DNA of 47,038 bases from Nitrospirota bacterium (GTDB lineage: Bacteria > Nitrospinota_A > UBA7883 > JACRGQ01), in the NCBI GenBank assembly GCA_024275955.1, contig JAJRYD010000035.1, positions 1 through 47,038 of the forward strand, read 5' to 3'. The notes under the pieces are model-generated. The model was not told the origin of the DNA and made no database searches. It worked only from the letters and a program-made list of their open reading frames with translations. Position 1 is the stretch's first letter; each line of letters starts with the position of its first letter. The translations under genes and the position numbers were made by a program. Shown one piece after another: positions 1 through 9,937 of this stretch.

Positions 1-111
1 AGGCGGTCTGTTTTTGAATATATAGAAGTGTTTTATAATCGTGTCAGAAAACACTCAACCATTGGATATTGCTCTCCATCGGAATTTGAACAGGCGGCAA
101 AAGTTGCTTAA
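1..111 (+). CDS. IS3-family transposase, C-terminal fragment
   Basis: The last 36 codons of a DDE (integrase core) transposase, cut only by the window edge. The visible peptide includes [19 protein letters not shown], the typical C-terminal signature of IS3 OrfB proteins ('YN..R.HS.LGY.SP..FE'). The stop TAA is at 109-111 and is followed at once by the terminal inverted repeat, as in intact copies. The catalytic residues are outside the window, so activity cannot be judged. Confidence 0.85.
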   Translation, partial: RRSVFEYIEVFYNRVRKHSTIGYCSPSEFEQAAKVA

Positions 112-141
112 CTGTGTGTCCGCTTTTTCGGGGGAAGATCA
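1..141 (+). mobile_element. Right end of an IS3-family insertion sequence
   Basis: The window opens inside an insertion sequence. A transposase reading frame ends at 111, and positions 115-141 (TGTCCGCTTTTTCGGGGGAA in the middle, ending GATCA) have the look of an IS3-family terminal inverted repeat, so the element should end at about 141. The left end and the rest of the transposase lie outside the window. Positions 142-416, between this end and the glutamate dehydrogenase gene, hold no recognisable gene, promoter or hairpin. Confidence 0.75.
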
Positions 142-416
142 ATTTTAGACAAGAAGCTTAGGATAAACACCACTCTGGCCACTCCCGAATGGAGATTTTT
201 TGAGAGGTAGAAATAGTCCTAGTAGTTTTCTAAGTCTGATTCTATAATTTTTTGTCAAACCTTGCATCTATAAGTGTCACATTTACCAAAACCTTACAAT
301 CATGCCGGCAACGACATCAGCTCAAAAACGTTTCAGCTCACAAGAGTTTTGGGGAGAAGCTTTGCTTTGCTGTTCTTTTATCGGTAAAATAGAGAACAAT
401 AAATTTGGAGGGTTTC

Positions 417-3400
417 ATGCCGGATTCCAGTTCATCGTCAACACTGTCACTAAGATATCCACCCATTCACCTCGGCGTAAAAGAAAAGGCATCAGAATTT
501 GAGAAAATCTGGCCGAAGATAAAAGCTTTTTACGACGGAGATGAGCCTGAACTTTTCCACAAGTTTTCAGCCATCGTCTATTCCTCCTATACCGAAGCGT
601 TCTTCATGGAGAGAAACGAAGAACAGCATTATCACCAGCTCCGTTATTTTTTTGATTTCTTTATGCGCGATTTAGAAAGCGGCTCCACTAAAGATAAAGA
701 GGTGCCTGGCTTCCTCGTTTCCGTAGAACAACCCCCCTCCTCCATCATGCCTAAAAACGGACACAGAATAGCCTCTACAGGATTAATAATTCATTCTAAA
801 GAATACCCTTTTATACTTGAGAACCTCTGGGGCTACCTCAATATCACTGAAAACCATGTAATAGCGGGGCTATACCCTGTTATGACGGTCACGCGTGAAA
901 AGGGCAAAATAACTGACATTAAACCTTTAAGCAAAGACGGCTCTAAAGAGATCTTTACATACATAAGCATCGCCAAAATAGTCAGTGCCAGAACCATTAA
1001 AAAGTTAGAACGGGAAGTGACGGCAACGCTTGAGTCGCTTTTCCTATCGGTTATAGATTTTCCAAAGATAACTAAAAGAGTGGCTGATGTCTGCGACAGA
1101 CTATGCGGCCACGCCGCTGACAGCAAAGACGGAGAGGAAGCGATAGATTTTTTCAAATGGCTGTTACCCGACAACTTCATATTTATGGGGATGACCAGCT
1201 TCGACCTTCACGGTTCAAAAGCTAAAGAAGATGAAAAAAAACGGCTCGGTGTCTACAAAAATCAAACCTTGATGGAAACCGTTTTCCCATGCCTTGCCAA
1301 AGATATTAAGAAGCTCGCTGTTCAATACTCCACTAAACCGTATTCGATGATTTTTAATTTTCTACCTGCTTCCCCTAACATTATCTACCACAAAGATTCG
1401 ATTGACGTGATAGCGATAAGGGAGTTTGACAAAAATAAAAAACCTGTAAAGGCTTCGATTATCCTAGGGCGGTTTTCAAGAGGCGCGACGATGAACAGGT
1501 CTGCTGAGATTCCTTTTCTTCGCAAAAAGCTAAACCGTATATTTGAAATGGATAATATCCGCCCTAAATCACATCTACACCGAGAGATACTTACCGTGTT
1601 TAACACGCTTCCTAAAAAAGAACTTTTCTACGCAGACACGAAAAGCCTTTCCGCCACGCTCAATATCTCCGTAATGCTTAAAAGCGAAGATGAGGTGCAT
1701 CTTCTAGTGCGGAAATGCCACGAGTTCGAATATATGACTGTAATCCTTATTTTTTCTATTAAAAACCATAGTCACGAAAATACATTAAGGCTCGCGGACT
1801 TCTTTGAAAAACTTCTTGGCAAAAAACTGCTTTACATCCAAACATCCCGTACCACAGTAGTGGGTCAGATTTTTATCTATTTCCCACTTGCCCAAAATGA
1901 AGAAGTAAAGATAGATACCGAAAAAACCGTCGGGGAAATTAAGGAACTGATAACCACATGGGACAAGCTTTTGATGAAAAAGCTTGTGGCGCGCCTTACA
2001 GACACAAGAGGCTTTGCCATATACAACCTGCTGGCGCCAAGACTAACCAAGCTTTACAAAGAGGCGGTGACACCTAAAGAAGCTGTAAACGACCTTTTAT
2101 TGTTAAAAAAAGCTGTCGATACCGGCGAGCTTCAAATAGACATACAGTGCAAAAGTAGCACTTCCGCCACACTTCGAATATTCCTGCAAAAAGAGCTTAG
2201 TCTTATGAAGCTTATACCTACCTTTTCCAACCTCGGCATAAATGTAAAAGAAGAACTGGCGCTACCATTAAAGAAAGACGGCACAGACACGTTGCACATA
2301 CAGCTTCTTACGATAGAAGAGACCGAAGATAAAATAGACCTGCTGGTAAAACATAAGCAACACCTCATAGAAACGATACAGCTGGTAATAAGCCAGACGG
2401 CGGAAGACTGTCCTCTCAATAGCCTTGTGCTTTCAGCGGGGTTTACATGGAAACAGGTTGACCTCTTGAGAGCCTACCAGAATTATATCATCCAGATAAA
2501 CATGACAGCCAACCCAAGCTCGGTAACCGCCACCTTCAACAAGTTCCCAGATACTATGTCTTTACTGGTATCGTACTTTGAGGAAAGGTTCAACCCAAAG
2601 AGCAGTAATGTCGCATCGCTAAAGAAAAAAAGGGAAAAGTTTTTCAAAAAGCTGGAAGATGTTACTGACTTGGGCGAGGACAACATCCTAAGACTCCTTT
2701 TCAATATTATGGAAAACACTCTTAGAACCAACTACTACACCGCAAAAGAGGATCATTACATCTCCTTTAAGGTAAATTGTGCTGGTGTAATACAGATGCC
2801 AAAGCCAGTGCCTATGGCCGAAATTTATGTGCATTCCCCATCCATCGAAGGCGTGCATCTTCGGGGAGGCAAGGTAGCGAGAGGCGGCCTGCGGTGGAGC
2901 GACAGGCCGGATGATTTCCGTACTGAAATACTCGGTCTGATGAAAACCCAGATGGTAAAAAACTCCGTGATAGTGCCGGTCGGTTCAAAGGGCGGCTTTG
3001 TCATAAAAAAGATGAAGGCGAAAACCACCCAAGAAAGAATGAGCCTCTTCAAAAAGAACTATCAAACTTTTATCAAGGGACTCCTAGACCTCACAGATAA
3101 CCTTCTGGACGGTGAGCCTATTCCGCCCAAAGATGTGGTCTGCTTCGACGACCCAGACCCTTACCTTGTAGTAGCGGCCGATAAAGGGACTGCTACGATG
3201 TCCGACGCGGCAAACGAAGTGTCGGAACAATACCGATTCTGGCTGAAAGATGCCTTTGCGTCAGGCGGTTCCATAGGATACGATCATAAGAAATTCGGCA
3301 TAACCGCGAAAGGAGCATGGGAATGCGTCAAAAGGCATTTCCGTGAGCTTGGAACAGATATCCAGACCGAGCCGGTAACAGTTTCCGGCGTAGGCGGAAT

Positions 3401-5282
3401 GGCTGGCGATGTTTTCGGCAACGGCATGCTACTCTCCACAAAAATCAAACTTGTAGCGGCATTCGATCACCTCAACATATTTCTGGACCCTAGCCCAGAC
3501 CCTGCAAAATCGCACAAAGAACGGAAAAGGCTCTTCGAGATGCCACCCGGAAATACATGGGAGGATTACGACCCCAAACTGATATCAAAAGGTGGCGGAG
3601 TTTTTAAACGAAGCGCGAAGCAGATAAACCTTTCAAGCGAAGCCAAGAAAATGCTCCTTACCGACAAAGATTCGATGAGCGGTCTTGAACTTATAAAAAC
3701 AATTCTCTCTATGCCGGTTGACCTTCTCTACTTTGGCGGTATCGGCACCTATGTGCGCTCCAGCAGAGAGAGCAACGCCGATGTCGGAGATAAAGCCAAC
3801 GACCCTGTAAGAGTTACCGCGGATGAACTGAGGGCAAAGGTGCTTGGCGAAGGGGCCAACCTCGCGATAACCCAAAACGCGAGGATAGAGTTAGCCGAGA
3901 ACGGCGGAAGGCTTAATACCGATTCAGTCGATAATTCAGCCGGAGTAGACATTAGCGACCACGAAGTAAACCTCAAGATACTGCTTGAAATACTACTGGC
4001 AAAAGGCGAGCTGGAAAGCAGAGATAAGGCTATAGAGCTTTTTGTAAAACTGGGGCCTGAGATTGCCGAAATGGTACTGATGGATAACTACCTGCAAAGT
4101 GCCGGAATAACTTTGGATCAGGAGCGAAGTGAGAAAAAACCCGACATATTCCTAAACTACATCAACGACATGGAAACTGCCGAACTGTTTGACCGCATAG
4201 ATGAAAACATACCAGACACCGAAACACTCGCCTCGTATTCAGAAAAACCGGCGCATATGCTAAGGCCGATTCTCTCGGTAATCTACGGCTACGAAAAAAT
4301 GAGACTAAACGACGCGATACTAAGCTCGTCCATAGTCGATACAACTTTTGCTAGAAGGTATCTATACAGCTACTTCCCGCCGGTAGTAATACACGACCAC
4401 GAGCAAAGCCTGAGCAGTCACCGGCTTAAAAAGGAGATAATCTCGACAATAATAAGCAACCAGATAGTAAATCAGGCCGGAGTGACATTCGCCCATGGCA
4501 TGGAAATAGCCACCGGAGCAAGCCCGTGGGAAATATGCCGAGCGTATCTGATAGCTTCTAACCTCCTTCAGGCTGATGATTACAGAAAAATGGTACACGC
4601 GCTCGACAACAAAGTCGACGCAAAAGTACAGGTACAGTTTCTTCTTAAAATGGAAGACCTGCTTTCAAAGATTGTCGCGTGGATGCTTACGCATATACCT
4701 GTCGATAGAGTAAGCTTCGACTTCGTAAACCAGTATCAGGAAGTAGTCGATAGATTCAAACAAAACCTTTTTAAAGAGCTGGAGACTATCTGCTCGCTTG
4801 ATAAAGGCTGTCTGGATAAAAAGGTAAAGGAATTTGCCAAACAGAATATCCCCGAAGAGCTTGCTAAGTGGATTGTCATTTTGCCGTACATGAAAGATAT
4901 CATGTCGATGCTCTCTATTAAGGAAGAGCGCCACGCCGACTTTATGGAGACAGGCAACCTATACATCCTTGTTACGAACAATCTTGATATAGACTGGGTC
5001 TTTGAGATGCTGGAATCGTGTCCTATTCAGACCAGATGGGAAAAGCAGATGGTGGAAAACCTTTCAAGTGAACTAGAGAACTGCCAGAGGCATCTCGTTA
5101 TGAAAGTTCTCGATTTTAGAAGAAAAGATGAAAGCATGGAAAAAGCTTTTAGAAATTACATCGGTGAAAAAGAAAAATCGGTATCAGCATACAAGGATAC
5201 CGTCGCCAAGATAAAAGAGGAAAAAGGGTTCAACATAATGGCTATCGGGGTACTGATAAAACAGCTGGAGGACTTTACTTAA
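417..5282 (+). CDS. gdhB: NAD-specific glutamate dehydrogenase, large (180-kDa class)
   Basis: A protein of about 1,621 residues that oxidatively deaminates glutamate to 2-oxoglutarate with NAD+, in the cytoplasm. The size and the central catalytic core identify the large GDH class. Around residues 815-865 lies GGLRWSDRPDDFRTEILGLM followed by a lysine-rich stretch and a GSKGGFV segment, and near residue 990 lies GDVFGNGMLLS. In the family this motif is usually preceded by 'GVGDMS'; here it reads GVGGMA, a small departure. The long N-terminal region is the poorly conserved regulatory part. An upstream in-frame TTG at 405 is possible, but ATG 417 has GGAGG at 407-411 with good spacing. The gene stands alone on + and overlaps the tail of larE by 8 bp. 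Symbol given by homology class only. Confidence 0.93.
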   Translation: MPDSSSSSTLSLRYPPIHLGVKEKASEFEKIWPKIKAFYDGDEPELFHKFSAIVYSSYTEAFFMERNEEQHYHQLRYFFDFFMRDLESGSTKDKEVPGFLVSVEQPPSSIMPKNGHRIASTGLIIHSKEYPFILENLWGYLNITENHVIAGLYPVMTVTREKGKITDIKPLSKDGSKEIFTYISIAKIVSARTIKKLEREVTATLESLFLSVIDFPKITKRVADVCDRLCGHAADSKDGEEAIDFFKWLLPDNFIFMGMTSFDLHGSKAKEDEKKRLGVYKNQTLMETVFPCLAKDIKKLAVQYSTKPYSMIFNFLPASPNIIYHKDSIDVIAIREFDKNKKPVKASIILGRFSRGATMNRSAEIPFLRKKLNRIFEMDNIRPKSHLHREILTVFNTLPKKELFYADTKSLSATLNISVMLKSEDEVHLLVRKCHEFEYMTVILIFSIKNHSHENTLRLADFFEKLLGKKLLYIQTSRTTVVGQIFIYFPLAQNEEVKIDTEKTVGEIKELITTWDKLLMKKLVARLTDTRGFAIYNLLAPRLTKLYKEAVTPKEAVNDLLLLKKAVDTGELQIDIQCKSSTSATLRIFLQKELSLMKLIPTFSNLGINVKEELALPLKKDGTDTLHIQLLTIEETEDKIDLLVKHKQHLIETIQLVISQTAEDCPLNSLVLSAGFTWKQVDLLRAYQNYIIQINMTANPSSVTATFNKFPDTMSLLVSYFEERFNPKSSNVASLKKKREKFFKKLEDVTDLGEDNILRLLFNIMENTLRTNYYTAKEDHYISFKVNCAGVIQMPKPVPMAEIYVHSPSIEGVHLRGGKVARGGLRWSDRPDDFRTEILGLMKTQMVKNSVIVPVGSKGGFVIKKMKAKTTQERMSLFKKNYQTFIKGLLDLTDNLLDGEPIPPKDVVCFDDPDPYLVVAADKGTATMSDAANEVSEQYRFWLKDAFASGGSIGYDHKKFGITAKGAWECVKRHFRELGTDIQTEPVTVSGVGGMAGDVFGNGMLLSTKIKLVAAFDHLNIFLDPSPDPAKSHKERKRLFEMPPGNTWEDYDPKLISKGGGVFKRSAKQINLSSEAKKMLLTDKDSMSGLELIKTILSMPVDLLYFGGIGTYVRSSRESNADVGDKANDPVRVTADELRAKVLGEGANLAITQNARIELAENGGRLNTDSVDNSAGVDISDHEVNLKILLEILLAKGELESRDKAIELFVKLGPEIAEMVLMDNYLQSAGITLDQERSEKKPDIFLNYINDMETAELFDRIDENIPDTETLASYSEKPAHMLRPILSVIYGYEKMRLNDAILSSSIVDTTFARRYLYSYFPPVVIHDHEQSLSSHRLKKEIISTIISNQIVNQAGVTFAHGMEIATGASPWEICRAYLIASNLLQADDYRKMVHALDNKVDAKVQVQFLLKMEDLLSKIVAWMLTHIPVDRVSFDFVNQYQEVVDRFKQNLFKELETICSLDKGCLDKKVKEFAKQNIPEELAKWIVILPYMKDIMSMLSIKEERHADFMETGNLYILVTNNLDIDWVFEMLESCPIQTRWEKQMVENLSSELENCQRHLVMKVLDFRRKDESMEKAFRNYIGEKEKSVSAYKDTVAKIKEEKGFNIMAIGVLIKQLEDFT

Positions 5283-6099
5283 AGTTCGGTTTTTGTAAAA
5301 CTTCGTTTAAGCTTCCTCTCCTGTACCCTTCTAGGTCAAGCGTAACGTAATCAAAGCCAAGAGACTTTATTCTGCCTACTATCTCCTCCTGCCGGGGGTG
5401 GGATATGAATTTGGCTATTAATAATCGGTCAAGTTCTATCCTTGCCATCGCTCCGTGATGCCTAACCCTTACCTTTAAAAAACCTTCCCCTTTCAATATT
5501 TCCTCGGCGGTTTCTACCTGCTTTAGTTTCTCACCAGTTATTTCCATGCCGTAGGGGAAGCGCGACGCAAGGCAAGCGGCGGCAGGCTTATCCCAGTTTG
5601 ATAACCGAAGTCTTTTCGCGTGAGAACGGACATCGTCTTTCGTCATCCCAGCCTCTATAAGAGGCGATCTAACGCCAAGCTCTTTTGCCGCTTTTCTTCC
5701 CGGCCGGTAGTCACCCTCATCGTCCAAGTTGGAGCCGTCATAAACTACATTATAACCTTCCGTTTTAGCTATTGAAATAAGTATCCCAAAAAGTTCGCCC
5801 TTGCAGAAAAAACAGCGGTCAACCGGATTTTCGGCAAAGCCGGGGATATCAAGCTCTTCGGAATTGATTACTCTATGCTCTGCTCCGATCGTTTTTACAA
5901 TTTCTATAGCCGCCTTAAATTCCGATTCTGGATAAGTGCTGGACCTCGCTGTTACAGCCAGCACTTTCTCTCCAGAAAGAGAAGCAGTGTCGTACGCCGC
6001 CTTAACAAGAAAACTGCTATCTGTTCCACCGGAATAAGCTATGACAGCGGAGCCAGCATCTTTTAGTATTTCGGTCAAACGCTCAAACTTTTTTATCAT
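5275..6099 (-). CDS. larE: LarE-type ATP-dependent sulfur transferase (PP-loop)
   Basis: A 274-residue cytoplasmic enzyme of the LarE family, which activates and sulfurates the pyridinium dicarboxylate precursor of the nickel-pincer cofactor. The PP-loop SGGTDS is at residues 23-28. Cysteines are at 96 and 99 (RCFFCK) and 176 (AACLASR). Cys176 is the sacrificial sulfur donor in Lactobacillus LarE, while homologues with the extra cysteine pair have been shown to use a [4Fe-4S] cluster; this protein has all three. The start lies within the end of the upstream glycosyltransferase gene (17-bp overlap), so it is the last gene of that operon. LarB, LarC and LarA are not in the window. Confidence 0.9.
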   Translation of the reverse strand: MIKKFERLTEILKDAGSAVIAYSGGTDSSFLVKAAYDTASLSGEKVLAVTARSSTYPESEFKAAIEIVKTIGAEHRVINSEELDIPGFAENPVDRCFFCKGELFGILISIAKTEGYNVVYDGSNLDDEGDYRPGRKAAKELGVRSPLIEAGMTKDDVRSHAKRLRLSNWDKPAAACLASRFPYGMEITGEKLKQVETAEEILKGEGFLKVRVRHHGAMARIELDRLLIAKFISHPRQEEIVGRIKSLGFDYVTLDLEGYRRGSLNEVLQKPNFK

Positions 6100-7012
6100 G
6101 TTCGCTCAACCCTTTCGCCAGCACGGCATACACATTGTGAAGCTCTTTTTCGCCTTTGAGCGAATAGACGATTTTCCAGAACCAAACTCCTATATAAAAA
6201 ACTACCCTCACAAAAAAGTAGCCAAACGCGGAGCTATGCTTTTCAAAATAACGAAGATAGCTTTTCTGTTTTTCAAGCATAACAAACGGTTTTACTTTTT
6301 GCGAGCTATAGCCTACATGGTGTTCTATCTCGAACGAAGGATCGAAAACTACGTTCATCCCAGTTTTTTTTAGCCTAAGGCACCAGTCTATCTCCTCGCA
6401 AAAAAGAAAAAACCTTTGGTCGAAGCTCCCCGCTTTTATCCATGCCTTACGTTTGATAAGCAAGAAGGCACCTGTCACCCAGTCTACCACCCGACGGTCT
6501 CTATGATGATGGAACTGTCCAAAACTATTCCCCAAAAAGGCGGAAAGGAACCTTCGCAATCCCTGAATTTCCAAAAAACCTTTCAGATGAAAAACATAAG
6601 AAAAAAGCTGAAACAGCCCCGGAAAATTATACGCAGAGGTCTGTATGGCGCCGCTCGGCAGACGGTTTTGGCATCCGAGCGCGCCGGCCGTTTCATCTTT
6701 TTCAAAGCTGTCTAACAGGTTTTTTATTTCGTTAGAAATAATAGAGGTGTCAGGGTTCAAAAAAAGCAGAGATTCACCATTCGCCATCTGCGTCCCGATG
6801 TTGCATCCGGCGGCAAAGCCTATATTTACTTTTCCGGCTACCAGAACAACCTCTTTGCGTCTTCGGGCCGCCTCCTCAGAGCTATCGGTAGAGGCGTTAT
6901 CGACAACTATAACCTCGTACGATACCGCGCGAAACTTTTCCTCTATCGACGCAAGACACTGCTCAAGCAGGCCGCCCGTATTGAAATTTACAATAACAAC
7001 ACTTACGCGCAA
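6083..7012 (-). CDS. Family 2 glycosyltransferase (rhamnosyltransferase-like)
   Basis: A 309-residue GT-A fold glycosyltransferase, probably adding a sugar to a surface polysaccharide or lipopolysaccharide. The N-terminus shows the GT2 pattern: VSVVIVNFNTGG near residues 3-14, VVDNASTDSS near 35-45, NIGFAAGCNIG near 64-74, and LFLNPDTS, where NPD replaces the usual DXD. A hydrophobic segment near 255-275 may attach it to the inner membrane. The start is TTG, seven bases after the stop of the prolyl isomerase gene, with no strong Shine-Dalgarno, which suggests translational coupling. The acceptor cannot be told from sequence. Confidence 0.85.
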   Translation of the reverse strand: MRVSVVIVNFNTGGLLEQCLASIEEKFRAVSYEVIVVDNASTDSSEEAARRRKEVVLVAGKVNIGFAAGCNIGTQMANGESLLFLNPDTSIISNEIKNLLDSFEKDETAGALGCQNRLPSGAIQTSAYNFPGLFQLFSYVFHLKGFLEIQGLRRFLSAFLGNSFGQFHHHRDRRVVDWVTGAFLLIKRKAWIKAGSFDQRFFLFCEEIDWCLRLKKTGMNVVFDPSFEIEHHVGYSSQKVKPFVMLEKQKSYLRYFEKHSSAFGYFFVRVVFYIGVWFWKIVYSLKGEKELHNVYAVLAKGLSEHDKKV

Positions 7013-7018
7013 AACAGC

Positions 7019-8116
7019 CTACAGAAGTACTTTGATTTCCGCTTTTTCTCTAAGATTGGAAATAAAACCCTTCATCAGTTTATTCTTTTCGTTAGACTCT
7101 ATATTGAGTTTTAGTTTTTCCTTAACCTCTTCAAACGACTCTGTACCGGCTTCCTTAACATCCGTAGTTTCCACCAGATGAAGCCCGAATCTGGAGCGGA
7201 CTTTTTTAGGTGCATCTCCCGGTTTTAGCGAAAAAGCTACATCCTCAAATTCCTTAACCATATTACCCGTAGAAAAAAACCCGAGGTCTCCTCCCTTGTT
7301 TTTTGACGGGCCATCGGAATACTGCTTTGCCAACTCGTCAAACTTTTCCCCTTTTTTAAGTTTAGCCACGACATCATCCATCTTCGCCTCCACCTTTTTT
7401 ACCGTTTCATCATCGGCATCCGGCGCAAGGTTTAGAAGAATGTGACGGGCTTTAACGCTCTTGGGCCGTTTAAAGTCAGAAATATTCTCATCATAAACCT
7501 GCCTTACCTGCGCATCACTTGCCTTTATGTCGGCAAGCACAACCTCTTCAAGAAACTTGTTTATCTTAAAACCGCGGGTCACTTCTGCTCTAAGGTCATC
7601 CATAGTGACCCCTTCTTTATCAAGCTGGGCTTTTAGATGCTCTTTGTCTGTATACTGGGATTCGAATTTCGCTATCGCTTCGTTTACCGCTTTTTCATCG
7701 GCCTTAATCCCTTTGGCATCGGCCTCCTGCGAAAGCAGATAGACATTGATTATGTTTTCCATAAACTTTGTTTTGATAGAATCATAATCTTGTTCGGTAA
7801 AAGGCCTGCCCTGGCCTGCCATCTGTTTTTGTATGCCTGAGAGTATTCTGATAAATGGCTTTTTATCGACTTTGGATCCGTTGACGATAGCTATAACCTG
7901 CGGGATGGCGGCCATATCTACCAGATACGTTTTTTGTTCCGAAGCTTGATCCGAATGGGGCGATGAACTTTCGGACGGCGGCTGTGCCGTCTCCGCCCGC
8001 GGTTCCTTTTCTACCGGAGGAGGAGGTGCGGCAGGCTTATACTCAATAAACGCAACCATAATCATACCAAGGGCAAAGATTACCGCTAAAACTCCAACAA
8101 TTCCTTTTTTTGCCAT
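7019..8116 (-). CDS. Membrane-anchored peptidyl-prolyl isomerase (PpiC/SurA-type)
   Basis: A 365-residue periplasmic folding factor. Residues 6-25 form one N-terminal membrane anchor, followed by a proline- and glutamate-rich linker (about 28-65), a SurA-like N-terminal chaperone region (about 75-210) and one parvulin domain (about 220-320). The parvulin domain shows KARHILLN, FDELAKQYSDGPS, KNKGGDLGFF and the RSRFGLHLVE strand. It probably assists outer-membrane protein assembly. It sits 47 bp downstream of fabG and is followed closely by the glycosyltransferase. A single parvulin domain and a retained anchor make PpiC/PrsA-like as likely as true SurA, so no symbol is given. Confidence 0.88.
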   Translation of the reverse strand: MAKKGIVGVLAVIFALGMIMVAFIEYKPAAPPPPVEKEPRAETAQPPSESSSPHSDQASEQKTYLVDMAAIPQVIAIVNGSKVDKKPFIRILSGIQKQMAGQGRPFTEQDYDSIKTKFMENIINVYLLSQEADAKGIKADEKAVNEAIAKFESQYTDKEHLKAQLDKEGVTMDDLRAEVTRGFKINKFLEEVVLADIKASDAQVRQVYDENISDFKRPKSVKARHILLNLAPDADDETVKKVEAKMDDVVAKLKKGEKFDELAKQYSDGPSKNKGGDLGFFSTGNMVKEFEDVAFSLKPGDAPKKVRSRFGLHLVETTDVKEAGTESFEEVKEKLKLNIESNEKNKLMKGFISNLREKAEIKVLL

Positions 8117-8163
8117 TACAACTCCTTAAAATCAAATTACCTGCTAAAAGCGGACAAACCATA

Positions 8164-8901
8164 TTACATATACATGCCGCCGTTCACATGCAAAACGTGA
8201 CCGGTAATATAATCCGATGCAGAAGAAGAAAGAAACAAAACAGAGTTTGCAACATCAGCAGTTGTTCCCAGTTTTTTAAGCGGGATGCTTTCCAGAATCG
8301 TCTCTTTCTGCTTTTCGTTAAGTTCATCCGTCATATCTGTTTCTATATAGCCGGGAGCGACAAGGTTTACCTGAATGTTTCTCGAAGCTAGCTCCCTCGC
8401 TACAGACTTGGTAAGACCGATAAGCCCAGCCTTAGATGCCGAATAGTTAGCCTGCCCCGGGTTCCCCATAGAGCCGACGATTGAACCGATGTTTACTATT
8501 TTGCCGACACGTTTTTTAATCATTATCTTGGATACCGACTTCATCATATTAAAAGCGCCTTTAAGGTTCGCGTCGATAACGTCATCCCAGTCTGATTCTT
8601 TCATCCTTATAAGAAGGCCGTCTTTTGTAATGCCGGCATTATTTACAAGCACATCAACGGTGCCAAACCTCTCTACACAGCTCTTTACCGCCTCGTCCAC
8701 GGCAGACGAATCCGATACATCGAGCTTAACCGCTTGCGCCTCTGCCCCATGCTCCGAAATAGCCAAAAGCGTATCTTTCGGCGGCGTGCTGTTGTAGGTA
8801 ATAAAAAGATTAGCGCCACCTTTGGCATAGGCTACCGCAAGCTCCCTTCCTATACCTCTGGAAGCGCCGGTAATAAAAACTGTTTTTCCTTTAATCGTCA
8901 C
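8164..8901 (-). CDS. fabG: 3-oxoacyl-[acyl-carrier-protein] reductase
   Basis: A 245-residue short-chain dehydrogenase that reduces 3-oxoacyl-ACP with NADPH in fatty-acid elongation. The cofactor loop TGASRGIGRE is near residues 10-20, NNAG near 87-90, and the catalytic Ser-Tyr-Lys is present (NIGSIVGS, then YSASKAG). The start is GTG, overlapping the fabD stop as GTGA, so translation is coupled to fabD. Normally acpP and fabF follow fabG; here the next gene is a prolyl isomerase, so the cluster is cut short. Confidence 0.95.
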   Translation of the reverse strand: MTIKGKTVFITGASRGIGRELAVAYAKGGANLFITYNSTPPKDTLLAISEHGAEAQAVKLDVSDSSAVDEAVKSCVERFGTVDVLVNNAGITKDGLLIRMKESDWDDVIDANLKGAFNMMKSVSKIMIKKRVGKIVNIGSIVGSMGNPGQANYSASKAGLIGLTKSVARELASRNIQVNLVAPGYIETDMTDELNEKQKETILESIPLKKLGTTADVANSVLFLSSSASDYITGHVLHVNGGMYM

Positions 8902-9845
8902 CGCAGTTCTCCAAGCGTCTTCTCAAGGCTAGCTTCGTCCTCTACATTCAAAAGTTTTAGCGATTTACCACCCTCCGCCCTTTTTAACATTCCAAGAAGT
9001 GTTTTCCCCGTGCCAAACTCTATTACGGTTGTCACTCCGCTATCAATAAGCTTGTCCATTATTTCTGTCCATCTTACCGCGCCTGTCACCTGTTTTTTCA
9101 AGCCTTCACGAACATCAAGAGCCGAAGAAACCGCCTTCGCGTCAACATTGTTTATCAAGGTAGCTTTAAGGTCTTTAAATGTCAGCTCGTCCAAGTTCCT
9201 CGCTAGCTGTTGGGAGGCTGATTGCATGAACGGCGTATGAAAAGCGGCCGATACATTCAACGGTATAACCCGTTTGGCACCCTTTTCTTTAAGTAAAATG
9301 GAGACCTTCTCCAAAGCTATAGCGGTTCCTGCTATAACTGTCTGACCATTGCCGTTATAGTTTGCCGGCTGTATAAACTCATTACCGCTACTAGCCTCCA
9401 AGCAGGCAGACTCTATCGCCTCCGCCTCAAGCCCAAGCACGGCGGCCATCACCCCGCCGGAAGTTTTGGACATATACTCTCCCCTTTTGCGTACAATGCT
9501 AACGGCATCCTCGAAGGAAAGGCCGGAAGCGGCATAAACGGCCGAAAACTCTCCAAGAGAGTGACCAGCGACAAAATCCGGCTCTATATCGCACTTTTGC
9601 CTAAAAGCCTCCAGAGCAACCACCGATGCCGTCAACAAGGCTGGCTGGGTATTTTCGGTTTTGGATAGTTCCTCATCAGGGCCATTGTAACAGATGGAAG
9701 ATATTGAAAAACCAAGCACTTTATCAGCTTTTTTCGTAATTGCGAGGGCCTTAGGGCTAGAGCCTGCCAACGCTTTACCCATACCGATTTTCTGGGCTCC
9801 CTGCCCCGGAAAAACAAACGCCAGTTTACCGCTGTCTATAGTCAT
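8898..9845 (-). CDS. fabD: Malonyl-CoA:ACP transacylase
   Basis: A 315-residue enzyme that loads malonyl groups onto acyl carrier protein. The family motifs FPGQGAQKIGMG (residues 11-22) and GHSLGEFSA (nucleophile serine, near residue 93) are intact, and a FHTPFM segment supplies the catalytic histidine near residue 205. It begins 92 bp downstream of the SulP gene and overlaps fabG by 4 bp. No plsX, fabH or acpP accompanies it here. The Shine-Dalgarno is weak. Confidence 0.95.
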   Translation of the reverse strand: MTIDSGKLAFVFPGQGAQKIGMGKALAGSSPKALAITKKADKVLGFSISSICYNGPDEELSKTENTQPALLTASVVALEAFRQKCDIEPDFVAGHSLGEFSAVYAASGLSFEDAVSIVRKRGEYMSKTSGGVMAAVLGLEAEAIESACLEASSGNEFIQPANYNGNGQTVIAGTAIALEKVSILLKEKGAKRVIPLNVSAAFHTPFMQSASQQLARNLDELTFKDLKATLINNVDAKAVSSALDVREGLKKQVTGAVRWTEIMDKLIDSGVTTVIEFGTGKTLLGMLKRAEGGKSLKLLNVEDEASLEKTLGELR

Positions 9846-9937
9846 AATAAGCGGAACACTCTATCAGGGTTGAAGTTTGAGAGTCAAATGGAGTTACGGA
9901 AAAAAACTAAACATACTCTCTATCTATGTCTAATCTA

